This document shows, one piece after another, positions 53,101-60,779 of a stretch of DNA of 64,000 bases; position 1 is the first letter of the stretch, and each line of letters opens with the position of its first letter. The translations under genes and the position numbers were made by a program. A model generated the notes under the pieces. That model worked only from the letters and a program-made list of their open reading frames with translations. It ran no database searches and was not told where the DNA came from. Origin of the DNA: Burkholderia cenocepacia (GTDB lineage: Bacteria > Pseudomonadota > Gammaproteobacteria > Burkholderiales > Burkholderiaceae); NCBI RefSeq assembly GCF_900446215.1, contig NZ_UAQZ01000017.1, forward strand, positions 124,001 to 188,000, in the 5' to 3' direction.

Positions 53101-54319
53101 CGACCGGGTTCGTGCAGACGATCCAGCACGCCTTGATGTCGCCGGCCGCCATCCGTTCGAACAGGTCGACCGTGCCGTTGCCGGTGTCCTTGCGCAGCGT
53201 GCCGGCCGGCACGCGCCACAGGGTCTCGACGAAGCGGCGGTCGTCGTCGGACGCCACCGAGCGCTGGCCCGGCAGCCCCGGCCCCATGTAGCCCATCTCG
53301 CGCCCGCCCATCGCGTTCGGCTGGCCGGTCAGCGAGAACGGCCCGCTGCCCGGGCGGCAGATCCTGCCGGTCGCGAGATGCAGGTTGCAGATCGCGTTGG
53401 TGTTCCACACGCCGTGCGTGCTCTGGTTGAGCCCCATCGTCCAGCAGCTCGTCCATTCCGGCGCGTCGCCGATCCATTGCGCGGCCGTGCGGATGTCGGC
53501 TTCCGCGAGCCCGGTGATCCCGGCGACACGCTCGGGCGTGTAGTCGGCGAGGAACGCGGGCATCGCGTCCCAGCCTTCGGTGTACGCGTCGATGAACGCG
53601 GCGTCGGTGCGGCCGCTCGCATGCAGCAGATGCAACAGCCCGTTGACCAGCGCGAGATCGGTGCCCGGCCGGATCTGCAGGAACAGGTCGGCCTTGTCGG
53701 CGGTGCCGGTGCGGCGCGGATCGACGACGATCAGCTTCGCGCCGGCCTTCACGCGATCCATCATCCGCAGGAACAGGATCGGGTGACAGTCGGCCATGTT
53801 CGCGCCGATCACGAAGAACAGGTTCGCGCGATCGAAATCCTGGTACGACCCGGGCGGGCCGTCCGCGCCGAGCGACTGCTTGTAGCCGGTGCTCGCGCTC
53901 GCCATGCACAGGCGCGAGTTCGACTCGATGTTGTTGGTGCCGACGAAGCCCTTCGCGAGCTTGTTGACGAGGTATTGCGCCTCGATCGACAGCTGCCCCG
54001 ACACGTAGAACGACAGCGCATCGGGCCCGTGCGCATCGAGCACCGCGCGCAGCCGGCGCGCGGTCTCGGCGATCGCGTCGCGCGCCGGCAGCGGCACGAG
54101 GTCGTCCTCGCGCGCGCGGCGCACGAACGCGCGATCGAGCCGCCCCGAGCGGCGCAGCGCGACGTGCGCCGACGAACCTTTCGTGCACAGCCGCCCGAAG
54201 TTGGTCGGATGGTCGGCGTCGCCGGACACCTTGACGACTTCGCCCTCCTCGACGTGCAGCACCATGCCGCAGCCGACACCGCAGTACGGGCACACGCTCT
54301 TGACGGGGGTCGCGGTCAT
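50132..54319 (-). CDS. nasA: assimilatory nitrate reductase fused to a diflavin reductase (NasA-CysJ type)
   Basis: This 1395-residue cytoplasmic enzyme reduces nitrate to nitrite with NADPH as probable donor. Residues 1-740 form a bis-MGD molybdoenzyme: 4Fe-4S motif CPYCGVGC then a Cys in FGRLCTKG, SNSRLCMASASTGYKQSLGADGPP, VVDPRRTGTADKADLFLQIRPGTDLALVNGLL, and a C-terminal cofactor-binding cap (NTGRLQHQWHTMTKTGK). After a linker (from about 756) come an FMN flavodoxin domain (LLWASQTGNIESL, about 861), an FAD domain (RLYSIASSPSAHEGEIHLTV, about 1183) and an NADP domain (GPGTGVAPFRGF, about 1250), ending YMRDVY like CysJ. The fusion supplies its own electrons and replaces NasB/NasC. Last gene of the leftward nas operon. 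Confidence 0.9.
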   Translation of the reverse strand: MTATPVKSVCPYCGVGCGMVLHVEEGEVVKVSGDADHPTNFGRLCTKGSSAHVALRRSGRLDRAFVRRAREDDLVPLPARDAIAETARRLRAVLDAHGPDALSFYVSGQLSIEAQYLVNKLAKGFVGTNNIESNSRLCMASASTGYKQSLGADGPPGSYQDFDRANLFFVIGANMADCHPILFLRMMDRVKAGAKLIVVDPRRTGTADKADLFLQIRPGTDLALVNGLLHLLHASGRTDAAFIDAYTEGWDAMPAFLADYTPERVAGITGLAEADIRTAAQWIGDAPEWTSCWTMGLNQSTHGVWNTNAICNLHLATGRICRPGSGPFSLTGQPNAMGGREMGYMGPGLPGQRSVASDDDRRFVETLWRVPAGTLRKDTGNGTVDLFERMAAGDIKACWIVCTNPVATVPNRRTVIAGLQAAELVIAQDAFLDTETNRYADILLPGALWAEGDGVMINSERNMTLMRAAVAPPGDALPDWRIVAEVARAMGFGDAFDYASAADVFDEIVRFSNPATGYDLRGASHAALRDGPVQWPVAPGTARARHPIRYLNDGVNQPLRAAADGGDAPRIAFPTPSGKARFFARPHVDPAELPDDTFPIVLNTGRLQHQWHTMTKTGKVAMLNKLNPRPFVELHPDDASALGIAAKDSVEIRSARGRAVLPAVVTERVRRGNCFAPMHWNDVYGDDLCINAVTNDAIDPESQQPELKYCAVALTRVETDAFAPVDDDTAQPDACADDARPAPAMMHATASQESDMADIDTFAAALGVADLAPPPLTDTERLYVAGLVSGLKASAGRREGSVPVLPAGAPLTPPVRFWLDGMLAGLFSRALPAGAQTGAAPALPADAAAAGGVRIVRPRPKVTLLWASQTGNIESLTEDYATKLMNAGFEIRTACMSDYPVASLAGAQYVLLMTSTFGDGDAPDNGGEFWDALQAGSAARLDGVHFAVLAFGDRNYDRFCGHGRRLDARLAELGAARLCARVDCDVEFQHEADQWLERVVARIKEADAALHAVPSGGLSPSGLLPTKAHPAPSKLVANLRLNRPGAAKDTRYVSLSTQGANLEYEAGDALGVWPTNCPELVDELLSVTALKADAPVSVPGVGDVRLGDALARHFDITRPHPDTLAFIASRSANGALKSLLGDDRKGDLKQWLWGQQLADVLHEYPIELSGAELVGMLKRMQPRLYSIASSPSAHEGEIHLTVSAVRYHNGRRARKGVASTFLADRADDGRVPVFVQKSAHFRPPVNGDVPIVMVGPGTGVAPFRGFLHERRARGARGRNWLFFGEQHAQTDFYYGDELSEMRDSGFLTRLDLAFSRDQADKVYVQDRMREHGAELFAWLEEGAHFYVCGDAARMAKDVDAALKAIVARHGGMSEDAANDYVARLSKARRYMRDVY

Positions 54320-54336
54320 GGGCGGCTCCGGGACGG

Positions 54337-54681
54337 TCAGGCCGCGACCCACACGAAGCCGTCCTCGACCCGCGACGGATACGCGTTCACCGACTGCTCG
54401 GGCGCTTCCAGGCATTCGCCGGTACGCAGGTCGAAGTGCTGCTTGTACAGCGGCGACGCGACCACGACGCGCTCGCCGAGGCTGCCGATCAGTCCGCGCG
54501 ACATCACGGCGGCCTGCGATACGGGATCGACGTTGTCGATCGCGAACACGCCGCCGTCGGCATGCGCGACGTGAAACACCGCGATCTGCTCGCCGTTGAC
54601 GAGCGCGCACACGCCGGTGTTCGGCACGATGTCGTCGAGCGGGCATACACGGGTCCAGGACAGCGGAAGGCGATCGTTCAT
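54337..54681 (-). CDS. nirD: nitrite reductase small subunit
   Basis: This 114-residue Rieske-fold subunit of NADH-dependent assimilatory nitrite reductase reads WTRVCPLDDIVPNTGVCALVNGEQIAVFHV and VASPLYKQHFDLRTGECLEAP. The Rieske Cys/His ligands are absent, as normal for NirD. It lies 31 bases after nirB and 17 before the nasA start. Ribosome site AAGGAG precedes the ATG. Confidence 0.92.
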   Translation of the reverse strand: MNDRLPLSWTRVCPLDDIVPNTGVCALVNGEQIAVFHVAHADGGVFAIDNVDPVSQAAVMSRGLIGSLGERVVVASPLYKQHFDLRTGECLEAPEQSVNAYPSRVEDGFVWVAA

Positions 54682-54712
54682 GATGGGCTCCTTGCAAGGT
54701 GGCGGATGTCGG

Positions 54713-57298
54713 TCACGCGGTGGCGGTTTCGGTCGCGGCTCGGGTCGCCGCCGCGGCGACGACGGGGATCGGCACGGGCTTGCCGCCCGCGCGCTCGCCG
54801 GGCGTCGCGGGCCGGATCTGGCCGCGCGTCTCGACGAACTCGATGGTCGTATCCGGCGCGTCGCTGTTCACGAAGTGGCGGAAGCGCTTGCGCGTGTCGG
54901 GATCGGTGACGGCCTTCTTCCACTCGCACTCGTAGGTATCGATCACGTGCTGCATGTCGGCTTCGAGTTCGTCGGCGATCGCGAGCTTGTCGTGCACGAC
55001 GACGTCGACCAGGTAGTCGAGGCCGCCTTCGAGGTTGTCGCGCCAGACACTGGTGCGTTGCAGGCGATCCGCCGTGCGCACGTAGAACATCAGGAAGCGG
55101 TCGATGTAGCGGACCAGCGTCGCACGATCGAGGTCGGACGCGAGCAGCTCCGCGTGGCGCGGCTTCATCCCGCCGTTGCCGCACACGTACAGGTTCCAGC
55201 CTTTCTCGGTCGCGATGACGCCGACGTCCTTGCCCTGCGCTTCCGCGCACTCGCGCGTGCAGCCGGACACGCCGAACTTGATCTTGTGCGGCGCGCGCAG
55301 CCCCTTGTAGCGGTTCTCCAGATCGATCGCGAGGCCGACCGAATCGTCGACGCCGTAGCGGCACCACGTCGACCCGACGCACGATTTCACGGTGCGCAGC
55401 GCCTTGCCGTACGCGTGACCCGATTCGAAACCGGCCGCGATCAGCTCCTCCCAGATCGACGGCAGTTGCTCGACGCGCGCGCCGAACAAGTCGACGCGCT
55501 GGCCGCCGGTGATCTTCGTGTACAGGCCGTATTTCTTCGCGACCTGGCCGACCGCGATCAGCCCTTCCGGCGTGACTTCGCCGCCCGGCATGCGCGGCAC
55601 GACCGAATACGTGCCGTCGCGCTGGATGTTCGCGAGGTAGTAGTCGTTCGAATCCTGCAGCCCCGCGTGCTCCTTCTTCAGCACGAACTCGTTGAAGCAC
55701 GACGCGAGGATGCCCGCGACGGCCGGCTTGCACACGTCGCAGCCGAGCCCGCGGCCGTGCTTGTGCAGCAGTGCGTCGAACGTCGTGATGCGCTCGACGC
55801 GAATCAGGTGGAACAGCTCCTGGCGCGAATACGGAAAGTGCTCGCACAGATGGTTGTTGACCGCGAGGCCCTGCTTCTTCATCTCGGCCTTCATGATCTG
55901 CGTGACGAGCGGCACGCAGCCGCCGCACGACGTGCCGGCGCCCGTGCACGTCTTCAGCGCGCCGAGGCTCGTCGCGCCGTCGGCCACCGCCGCGCAGATC
56001 TGCGACTTCGACACGTTGTTGCACGAGCAGATTTGCGCGCCTTCCGGCAGCGCATCGACGCCGATCGCCGGCTTCGCGGCGCCGTCCGACGACGGCAGGA
56101 TCAGGAATTCCGGCGATTCGGGCAACTCGATGCGGTTCAGCATCATCTGCAGCAGCGTGCCGTACTCGGCCGCATCGCCAACCATCACCGCGCCGTGCAG
56201 GAACTTGCCGCAGTCGGACACCACCAGCTTCTTGTAGACCTGGCGGCGCTCGTCCGCGTACTGGTAGGTGCGGCTGCCGGCCGTCGTGCCGTGCGCGTCG
56301 CCGATGCTCGCGACGTCCACGCCCATCAGCTTCAGCTTGGTGCTCATGTCGGCGCCCGCGAACGCGGCCGCCGCTTCGTCGGCGCCGCCCGCGAGTTGCT
56401 TCGCGACCACGCGCGCCATGTCGTAGCCGGGCGCGACGAGGCCGTACACGATGCCGTTCCAGGCCGCGCATTCGCCGATCGCGTAGATGTCGGCGTCGCT
56501 CGTGCGGCACGCGTCGTCGATCGCGACGCCGCCGCGCGGGCCGATGTCGAGCCCGCACGCGCGGGCCAGTTCGTCGCGGGGCCGGATACCGGCCGAGAAC
56601 ACGATCATGTCGGTGTCGAGATGCGTGCCGTCGGCGAACGCCATCCGGTGCGTGCCTTCGTCGCCGTCGACGATTTCGAGCGTGTTCTTGCCGGTATGCA
56701 CGGTCACGCCGAGCGCCTCGATCTTCGCGCGCAGCATCCGGCCGCCGCCGTCGTCGACCTGCACGGCCATCAGGCGCGGCGCGAATTCGACGACGTGCGT
56801 GTCGAGCCCCATGTCGCGCAGCGCCTTCGCGCATTCGAGGCCGAGCAGGCCGCCGCCGACCACGACGCCGCGCTTCGCGTGCGCGCCGCACGCCTGCATC
56901 GCCTCGAGGTCCTCGATCGTCCGGTACACGAAGCAGCCGGCGCGATCGCGGCCCGGCACCGGCGGCACGAACGGACGCGAGCCCGTGGCGAGCACCAGCT
57001 TGTCGTACGCGAGCGTTTCGCCCGACACGAGCGTGACCGTATGCGCGGCGCGGTCGATCGACGCGACCTGCGCGTTCAGGCGCAGGTCGAACTGCGGATG
57101 ACGCTCGAAGAAGCCGGGTTCGACGAGCGACAGATCGTCCGCCGACTTGCCCGCGAAGAATTCGGACAGATGCACGCGATCGTAGGCCGCGCGCGGTTCC
57201 TCGCCGAGCACCGTGACCTGCGGCGCGCCGGCCTCCGCCGCGACGCATTCGAGAAGCTTGTGGCCGACCATGCCGTGGCCGATGACGATGAGTTTCAT
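54713..57298 (-). CDS. nirB: NADH-dependent nitrite reductase large subunit
   Basis: This 861-residue enzyme reduces nitrite to ammonium. Order: FAD/NAD domains (IVIGHGMVGHKLLECV, GVVVGGGLLGLECAKAL, IYAIGECAAWN), BFD-type [2Fe-2S] domain (ICSCNNVSKSQICAAV ... CTGAGTSCGGC), a second helical Cys segment (GRGLGCDVCKPAVAGIL), then the siroheme domain with SCVGSTWCRYG (C-x5-C) and SGCTRECAEAQ (C-x3-C), complete for siroheme and 4Fe-4S. A charged tail ends ATETATA. Siroheme would be supplied through the SUMT encoded divergently. Confidence 0.94.
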   Translation of the reverse strand: MKLIVIGHGMVGHKLLECVAAEAGAPQVTVLGEEPRAAYDRVHLSEFFAGKSADDLSLVEPGFFERHPQFDLRLNAQVASIDRAAHTVTLVSGETLAYDKLVLATGSRPFVPPVPGRDRAGCFVYRTIEDLEAMQACGAHAKRGVVVGGGLLGLECAKALRDMGLDTHVVEFAPRLMAVQVDDGGGRMLRAKIEALGVTVHTGKNTLEIVDGDEGTHRMAFADGTHLDTDMIVFSAGIRPRDELARACGLDIGPRGGVAIDDACRTSDADIYAIGECAAWNGIVYGLVAPGYDMARVVAKQLAGGADEAAAAFAGADMSTKLKLMGVDVASIGDAHGTTAGSRTYQYADERRQVYKKLVVSDCGKFLHGAVMVGDAAEYGTLLQMMLNRIELPESPEFLILPSSDGAAKPAIGVDALPEGAQICSCNNVSKSQICAAVADGATSLGALKTCTGAGTSCGGCVPLVTQIMKAEMKKQGLAVNNHLCEHFPYSRQELFHLIRVERITTFDALLHKHGRGLGCDVCKPAVAGILASCFNEFVLKKEHAGLQDSNDYYLANIQRDGTYSVVPRMPGGEVTPEGLIAVGQVAKKYGLYTKITGGQRVDLFGARVEQLPSIWEELIAAGFESGHAYGKALRTVKSCVGSTWCRYGVDDSVGLAIDLENRYKGLRAPHKIKFGVSGCTRECAEAQGKDVGVIATEKGWNLYVCGNGGMKPRHAELLASDLDRATLVRYIDRFLMFYVRTADRLQRTSVWRDNLEGGLDYLVDVVVHDKLAIADELEADMQHVIDTYECEWKKAVTDPDTRKRFRHFVNSDAPDTTIEFVETRGQIRPATPGERAGGKPVPIPVVAAAATRAATETATA

Positions 57299-57319
57299 GA
57301 TGGCGGTTCCTTCGGTCGA

Positions 57320-58645
57320 TCAGTTCGCGGCGTTGGCGGCGGCCAGCGCGCGATCGCGCAGCTCGGCTTCGCGCGCCTTGTGTTCTTCGCTGAAGCGCAC
57401 GGCCATCGCGCACAAGGCGGTCGCGGTGACCGCCAGGCCGAGCAGGCTCAGCGCCTGCTGGACGTCGCCGACACCCTTCAGCAGGAAAGCCGCGGCGACC
57501 GCGCCGACGTTGCCGCCCGCACCGACGATCCCCGCGACGCCGCCGAGCGCCTTGCGGTCGATGAACGGCACCAGCGCGTAGGTCGCGCCGCACGCCATGT
57601 GCGTGAAGAGGCCGAAGGTCAGCATCGCGACGAGCGCGATGCCGATGCCTTGCGCATGCGAGAACCAGATCAGCCCGAGCCCTTCGCCGATGATCAGCGC
57701 GCACAGCAGCGTCGCGCGCACGTCGAGGCTGCGGCGCGCGGCGATCTTGTCGGACAGCCAGCCGCCGAGCGCGCGGGCGAACAGCGCGAGCAAGCCGAAC
57801 ATCCCGACCGCGAAACCGGCGTCCTTCAACGACAGCTTGAAGTGGTCGACGTAGTACAGCGCGGCGATGTTGTGGATGAACACCTCGACGCCGAAGCACG
57901 CGCCGTACGTGACGAACAGCATCCACACGCGATAGTTGCCGCACGCCGCGAAGAAGCTCGCCCAGCCGCCCTTCTTGCCGCTGTCGATCGTCACGCCTTC
58001 CTTGCGCAGCGCGACGAAATCGCCTTGCGGGCAGTCCTGCGTGAAGCGCCAGTACGCCCACGCCATCACGAGCATCGCCACGCCCGGCACGACCAGCGCG
58101 ATGCGCCACGACGCATCCTCGCCGAAGCCGAGCATCAGCCCCGCGGCAACGAGCAGCGGCATCAGCGCCTGCGTCGCGCCCGCGCCGGCATTGCCCCAGC
58201 CGGCCGTCGTCGCGTTCGCGGTGCCGACCACGTTCGGCGCGAACATCACCGACGTGTGGTATTGCGTGATCACGAAGCCCGCGCCGATCGCGCCGATGCC
58301 GAGCCGGCAGATCAGGAACCACAGGTAGTCGTGCGTGAACGACACGGCGAACACGGGGATCGCGCCGAGCAGCAGCAGGCCCGCATACACGCGGCGCGGG
58401 CCGAAGCGGTCGCACAGCGGGCCGACCAGCAGCCGCACGGCGATCGTCGCGGCCACCGCGGCGATGTTGATGTTGGCGACTTGCGCCGCGGTGAGATGGA
58501 ATTCGCGCGCGATCAGCGGCATCAGCGGCGCGCACGCGAACCACGCGAAGAAGCATACGAAGAACGCCATCCACGTCAGATGGAACGCGCGCATCGGCGC
58601 GGTGCGGAGGCTGAAGAGATCGATACGGGTAGCTTTGTCGGTCAT
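57320..58645 (-). CDS. narK: nitrate/nitrite transporter (NNP family, NarK/NasA-type)
   Basis: This 441-residue MFS protein has twelve membrane segments. NNP signatures are present: FAWFACAPLMPLIAREFHLTAAQVANINIAAVAATIAVRLLVGPLCDRFGPRR (TM1-TM2 and loop with the substrate-binding Arg) and GWGNAGAGATQALMPLL, a Gly-rich nitrate-signature stretch, repeated later as GVAGIVGAGGNVGAVAAAFLLK. First gene of the leftward nas operon. Its ATG lies about 140 bases downstream of a sigma-54 promoter, with a terminator in between, so its expression needs both nitrogen limitation and antitermination. Confidence 0.92.
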   Translation of the reverse strand: MTDKATRIDLFSLRTAPMRAFHLTWMAFFVCFFAWFACAPLMPLIAREFHLTAAQVANINIAAVAATIAVRLLVGPLCDRFGPRRVYAGLLLLGAIPVFAVSFTHDYLWFLICRLGIGAIGAGFVITQYHTSVMFAPNVVGTANATTAGWGNAGAGATQALMPLLVAAGLMLGFGEDASWRIALVVPGVAMLVMAWAYWRFTQDCPQGDFVALRKEGVTIDSGKKGGWASFFAACGNYRVWMLFVTYGACFGVEVFIHNIAALYYVDHFKLSLKDAGFAVGMFGLLALFARALGGWLSDKIAARRSLDVRATLLCALIIGEGLGLIWFSHAQGIGIALVAMLTFGLFTHMACGATYALVPFIDRKALGGVAGIVGAGGNVGAVAAAFLLKGVGDVQQALSLLGLAVTATALCAMAVRFSEEHKAREAELRDRALAAANAAN

Positions 58646-58663
58646 GTCATCCGCCAAACGAAA

Positions 58664-58716
58664 AACGGCGTCCTGCGCACCCGGTCTCGTCGAGACCTGA
58701 TACGTAGGACGCCGTT
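58664..58716 (-). terminator. leader (attenuator) terminator of the nas operon
   Basis: On the minus-strand transcript AACGGCGTCCT (58716-58706) pairs with AGGACGCCGTT (58674-58664), followed by TTT-CG-TTT. Between the arms lies a small hairpin GGTCTC-GAC-GAGACC. It ends about 20 bases before the narK start, so it can only work by aborting the leader transcript. Overriding it is the expected task of NasT. Confidence 0.75.
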
Positions 58717-58722
58717 GCCCAT

Positions 58723-58744
58723 GAAGCCCGTTGCCGGGCGCTTC
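58723..58744 (-). promoter_or_regulatory. first leader hairpin of the nas operon
   Basis: On the minus strand GAAG-C-GCCCG pairs with CGGGC-TTC/GCTTC around a GCAA loop (one bulged base). It stands just upstream of the leader terminator, as the first hairpin of ANTAR-responsive leaders does. The six-base loop with A1/G4 described for ANTAR targets is not evident, so the fit is partial. Confidence 0.45.
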
Positions 58745-58794
58745 GGTATTCGGTACTGCGGACGGATCGCCATTGACCCGCCCGAACGAGCTAA

Positions 58795-58810
58795 TGCAAG
58801 CCACGTGCCA
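58795..58810 (-). promoter_or_regulatory. sigma-54 promoter of the nas operon
   Basis: Minus strand TGGCACG-TGGC-TTGCA matches the RpoN consensus TGGCACG-N4-TTGCW exactly, with GG and GC separated by 10 bases. Predicted start of transcription is about 58784, giving a leader of roughly 139 bases before narK. Confidence 0.85.
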
Positions 58811-58911
58811 TGTCGGCGTCAATCGCGCCGGGAACCCCACCGCACAAGGCGCAGCGGGTATCGGGCACGTCACCGCGACGCGCGACGCGCTCTCCGTCGC
58901 GATGCACCGAG

Positions 58912-58926
58912 GCACAGATGTGGTGC
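58912..58926. promoter_or_regulatory. possible NtrC binding site
   Basis: GCAC-N7-GTGC (GCACAGATGTGGTGC), close to the NtrC consensus GCACC-N5-GGTGC, about 105-115 bases upstream of the sigma-54 promoter, a normal enhancer distance. Only one good copy is seen in the gap 58646-59300. No gene is supported in this gap. Confidence 0.5.
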
Positions 58927-59300
58927 GCTGCAGCACTGTCGTCGTGCGGCATCGCGGTGCGCGCGGGCGCGGCACGCTGCACGCCGATGCGGCATCGCGA
59001 CTGCTCGCGCGTCGCGAGCACATGCCCGCTCGCGGCCATCGCACGGTGCGCCGCGTCGCGCAAAGGCGCCATCGTCGCGCCGGTTGGCCCGGATATTGCT
59101 GAACCTTCACTACACCGGCAACGGCGCCGGTGGGCAGTCCCCGCAAACCCGGCCCGCCCTTCACGGCGAGCCTTTCCGGACAACGGCGTCCCCCCGTGCA
59201 CGGCACGGCCGGATGCCGGTGCGTTTCGACCGCCCGCCGCCGCCGAGCAACAACGCGAAGCAGACCGCCGCAGGCATGCGATGCGGCACAGGAACACGAC

Positions 59301-60062
59301 ATGACGACAGGCAAAGTCACGCTGCTGGGCGCCGGCCCCGGCGACCCCGATCTCCTCACGCTGAAGGCGGTGAAGGCGCTGGCCGCCGCCGACGTGCTGC
59401 TGCTCGACGATCTCGTCGCGCCCGGCATCGTCGAACTCGCGCCGCAGGCGCGCGTGATCCGCGTCGGCAAGCGCGGCGGCTGCCGCTCCACGCCGCAGGC
59501 GTTCATCGAGAAACTGATGCGCCGCCATGCGCTGCGCGGCGCGCACGTGGTGCGCGTGAAAGGCGGCGATGCGCTGCTGTTCGGGCGCGCCGGCGAAGAA
59601 CTCGCGACGCTGCGCGCGGCCGCGATTCCGGTCGAGATCGTCAACGGCATCTCGTCGGGATTCGCGGCCGCCGCGAGCCTCGGCATCTCGCTCACGCATC
59701 GCGAACACTGCCAGGGCGTCACGTTCGTCACCGCGCATCGCCAGGACCACGGCGAACCCGACTGGGCCCGGCTCGCGGCGACCGGCACCACGCTCGCGAT
59801 CTACATGGGAATGAGCCGCGTCGACAGCATCGCGGCGGGCCTGCTCGCCGCGCTCCCCGCGTCGACGCCGGCGGCGGCCGTGCAATGGGCCGGTACGCCC
59901 GAAGAGCGTCGCTGGACCGGCACGCTCGACACGCTCGCAAGCGGCATCGAAACCGCGCGGCTCGGCAGCCCGGCCGTGATCCTCGTCGGCGGCGCGATCG
60001 GCGAAACGGCCGCGCAGGAGGCGGACGCGGCAATCGGCGCGGCGCTGCCGCGGGCCGCCTGA
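59301..60062 (+). CDS. cobA: uroporphyrinogen-III C-methyltransferase (SUMT)
   Basis: This 253-residue enzyme methylates uroporphyrinogen III with SAM to precorrin-2, the entry to siroheme. Motifs: VTLLGAGPGDPDLLTLKAVKAL, VVRVKGGDALLFGRAGEEL, IVNGISSGFAAAASLGISLTHRE, TLAIYMGM and SPAVILVGGAIGE. It lacks the CysG dehydrogenase/ferrochelatase half. The location next to nasT-nasS and divergent from nirBD indicates siroheme supply for nitrite reductase. Confidence 0.93.
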   Translation: MTTGKVTLLGAGPGDPDLLTLKAVKALAAADVLLLDDLVAPGIVELAPQARVIRVGKRGGCRSTPQAFIEKLMRRHALRGAHVVRVKGGDALLFGRAGEELATLRAAAIPVEIVNGISSGFAAAASLGISLTHREHCQGVTFVTAHRQDHGEPDWARLAATGTTLAIYMGMSRVDSIAAGLLAALPASTPAAAVQWAGTPEERRWTGTLDTLASGIETARLGSPAVILVGGAIGETAAQEADAAIGAALPRAA

Positions 60063-60182
60063 CATGGGCGGCATCGCGCGGCTTCGGCCGCTCCCCGTTT
60101 CGTTCACCCCCGGCCGCGCGTGCGGCCCGACTGCCTCGTTCGCCCCTTGCACCGACGCATCGCTGCCCCTGTCGCCCGCCTC

Positions 60183-60779
60183 ATGAGTTCGTCCGCCCTG
60201 CCCGTCCGCCTGCGCGTGCTGCTCGTCACCGATACCGACAAGCCGATCGGCGAACTCGGCAATGCGCTCGCGCGCCTCGGCTACGAGATGCTGAACGACG
60301 TCGCGACGCCCGCGCGCCTGCCGGCGGCCGTCGAGGAGCAACGCCCGGACGTCGTGATCATCGATACCGATTCGCCATCGCGCGACACGCTCGAACAGCT
60401 CGCCGTCATGCATGCGACCGCGCCGCGCCCCGTGCTGATGTTCAGCCACGACGCCGACCAGGAACTGATCCGCGCGGCGGTCGGCGCGGGCGTCAGCGCG
60501 TATCTCGTCGAAGGGTTGTCGGCCGAGCGCCTCGCGCCGATTCTCGAAGTCGCGCTCGCGCGCTTCTCGCACGACGACGCGCTGCGCCGCCGGCTGGCCG
60601 ACGTCGAGCGCGAACTCGAGGAACGCAAGCTGATCGACCGCGCGAAACGCGTGCTGATGGACCAGCGCAAGCTGTCCGAACACGATGCGTATGCGGCGCT
60701 GCGCAAGCGCGCGATGGATCAGGGCCTGCGCATCGTCGACGTCGCGCGACAATTGCTCGACGCGTCACCCCAGTCATGA
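60183..60779 (+). CDS. nasT: ANTAR-domain antiterminator (nitrate response)
   Basis: This 198-residue protein has a receiver-like N-terminal domain (LRVLLVTDTDKPIGEL, VVIIDTDSPSRDTLEQL) and a C-terminal ANTAR RNA-binding domain (ERKLIDRAKRVLMDQRKLSEHDAYAALRKRAMDQGLRIVDVARQLL). In the NasT/NasS system, NasS holds NasT until nitrate or nitrite binds; free NasT then lets polymerase read through leader terminators. The expected target is the leader at 58645-58784. Its stop overlaps the nasS start by 4 bases. Confidence 0.92.
   Translation: MSSSALPVRLRVLLVTDTDKPIGELGNALARLGYEMLNDVATPARLPAAVEEQRPDVVIIDTDSPSRDTLEQLAVMHATAPRPVLMFSHDADQELIRAAVGAGVSAYLVEGLSAERLAPILEVALARFSHDDALRRRLADVERELEERKLIDRAKRVLMDQRKLSEHDAYAALRKRAMDQGLRIVDVARQLLDASPQS

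Noticed and set aside
49845..54293. 1482-codon minus-strand frame overlapping the nitrate reductase in another phase
   Set aside because: It is Arg/Ala-rich with no domains, while the overlapping frame encodes a complete NasA-diflavin protein.
54678..58574. 1298-codon minus-strand frame across nirB and narK
   Set aside because: Shifted-phase shadow rich in Arg and Ala; NirB and NarK occupy the correct frames.
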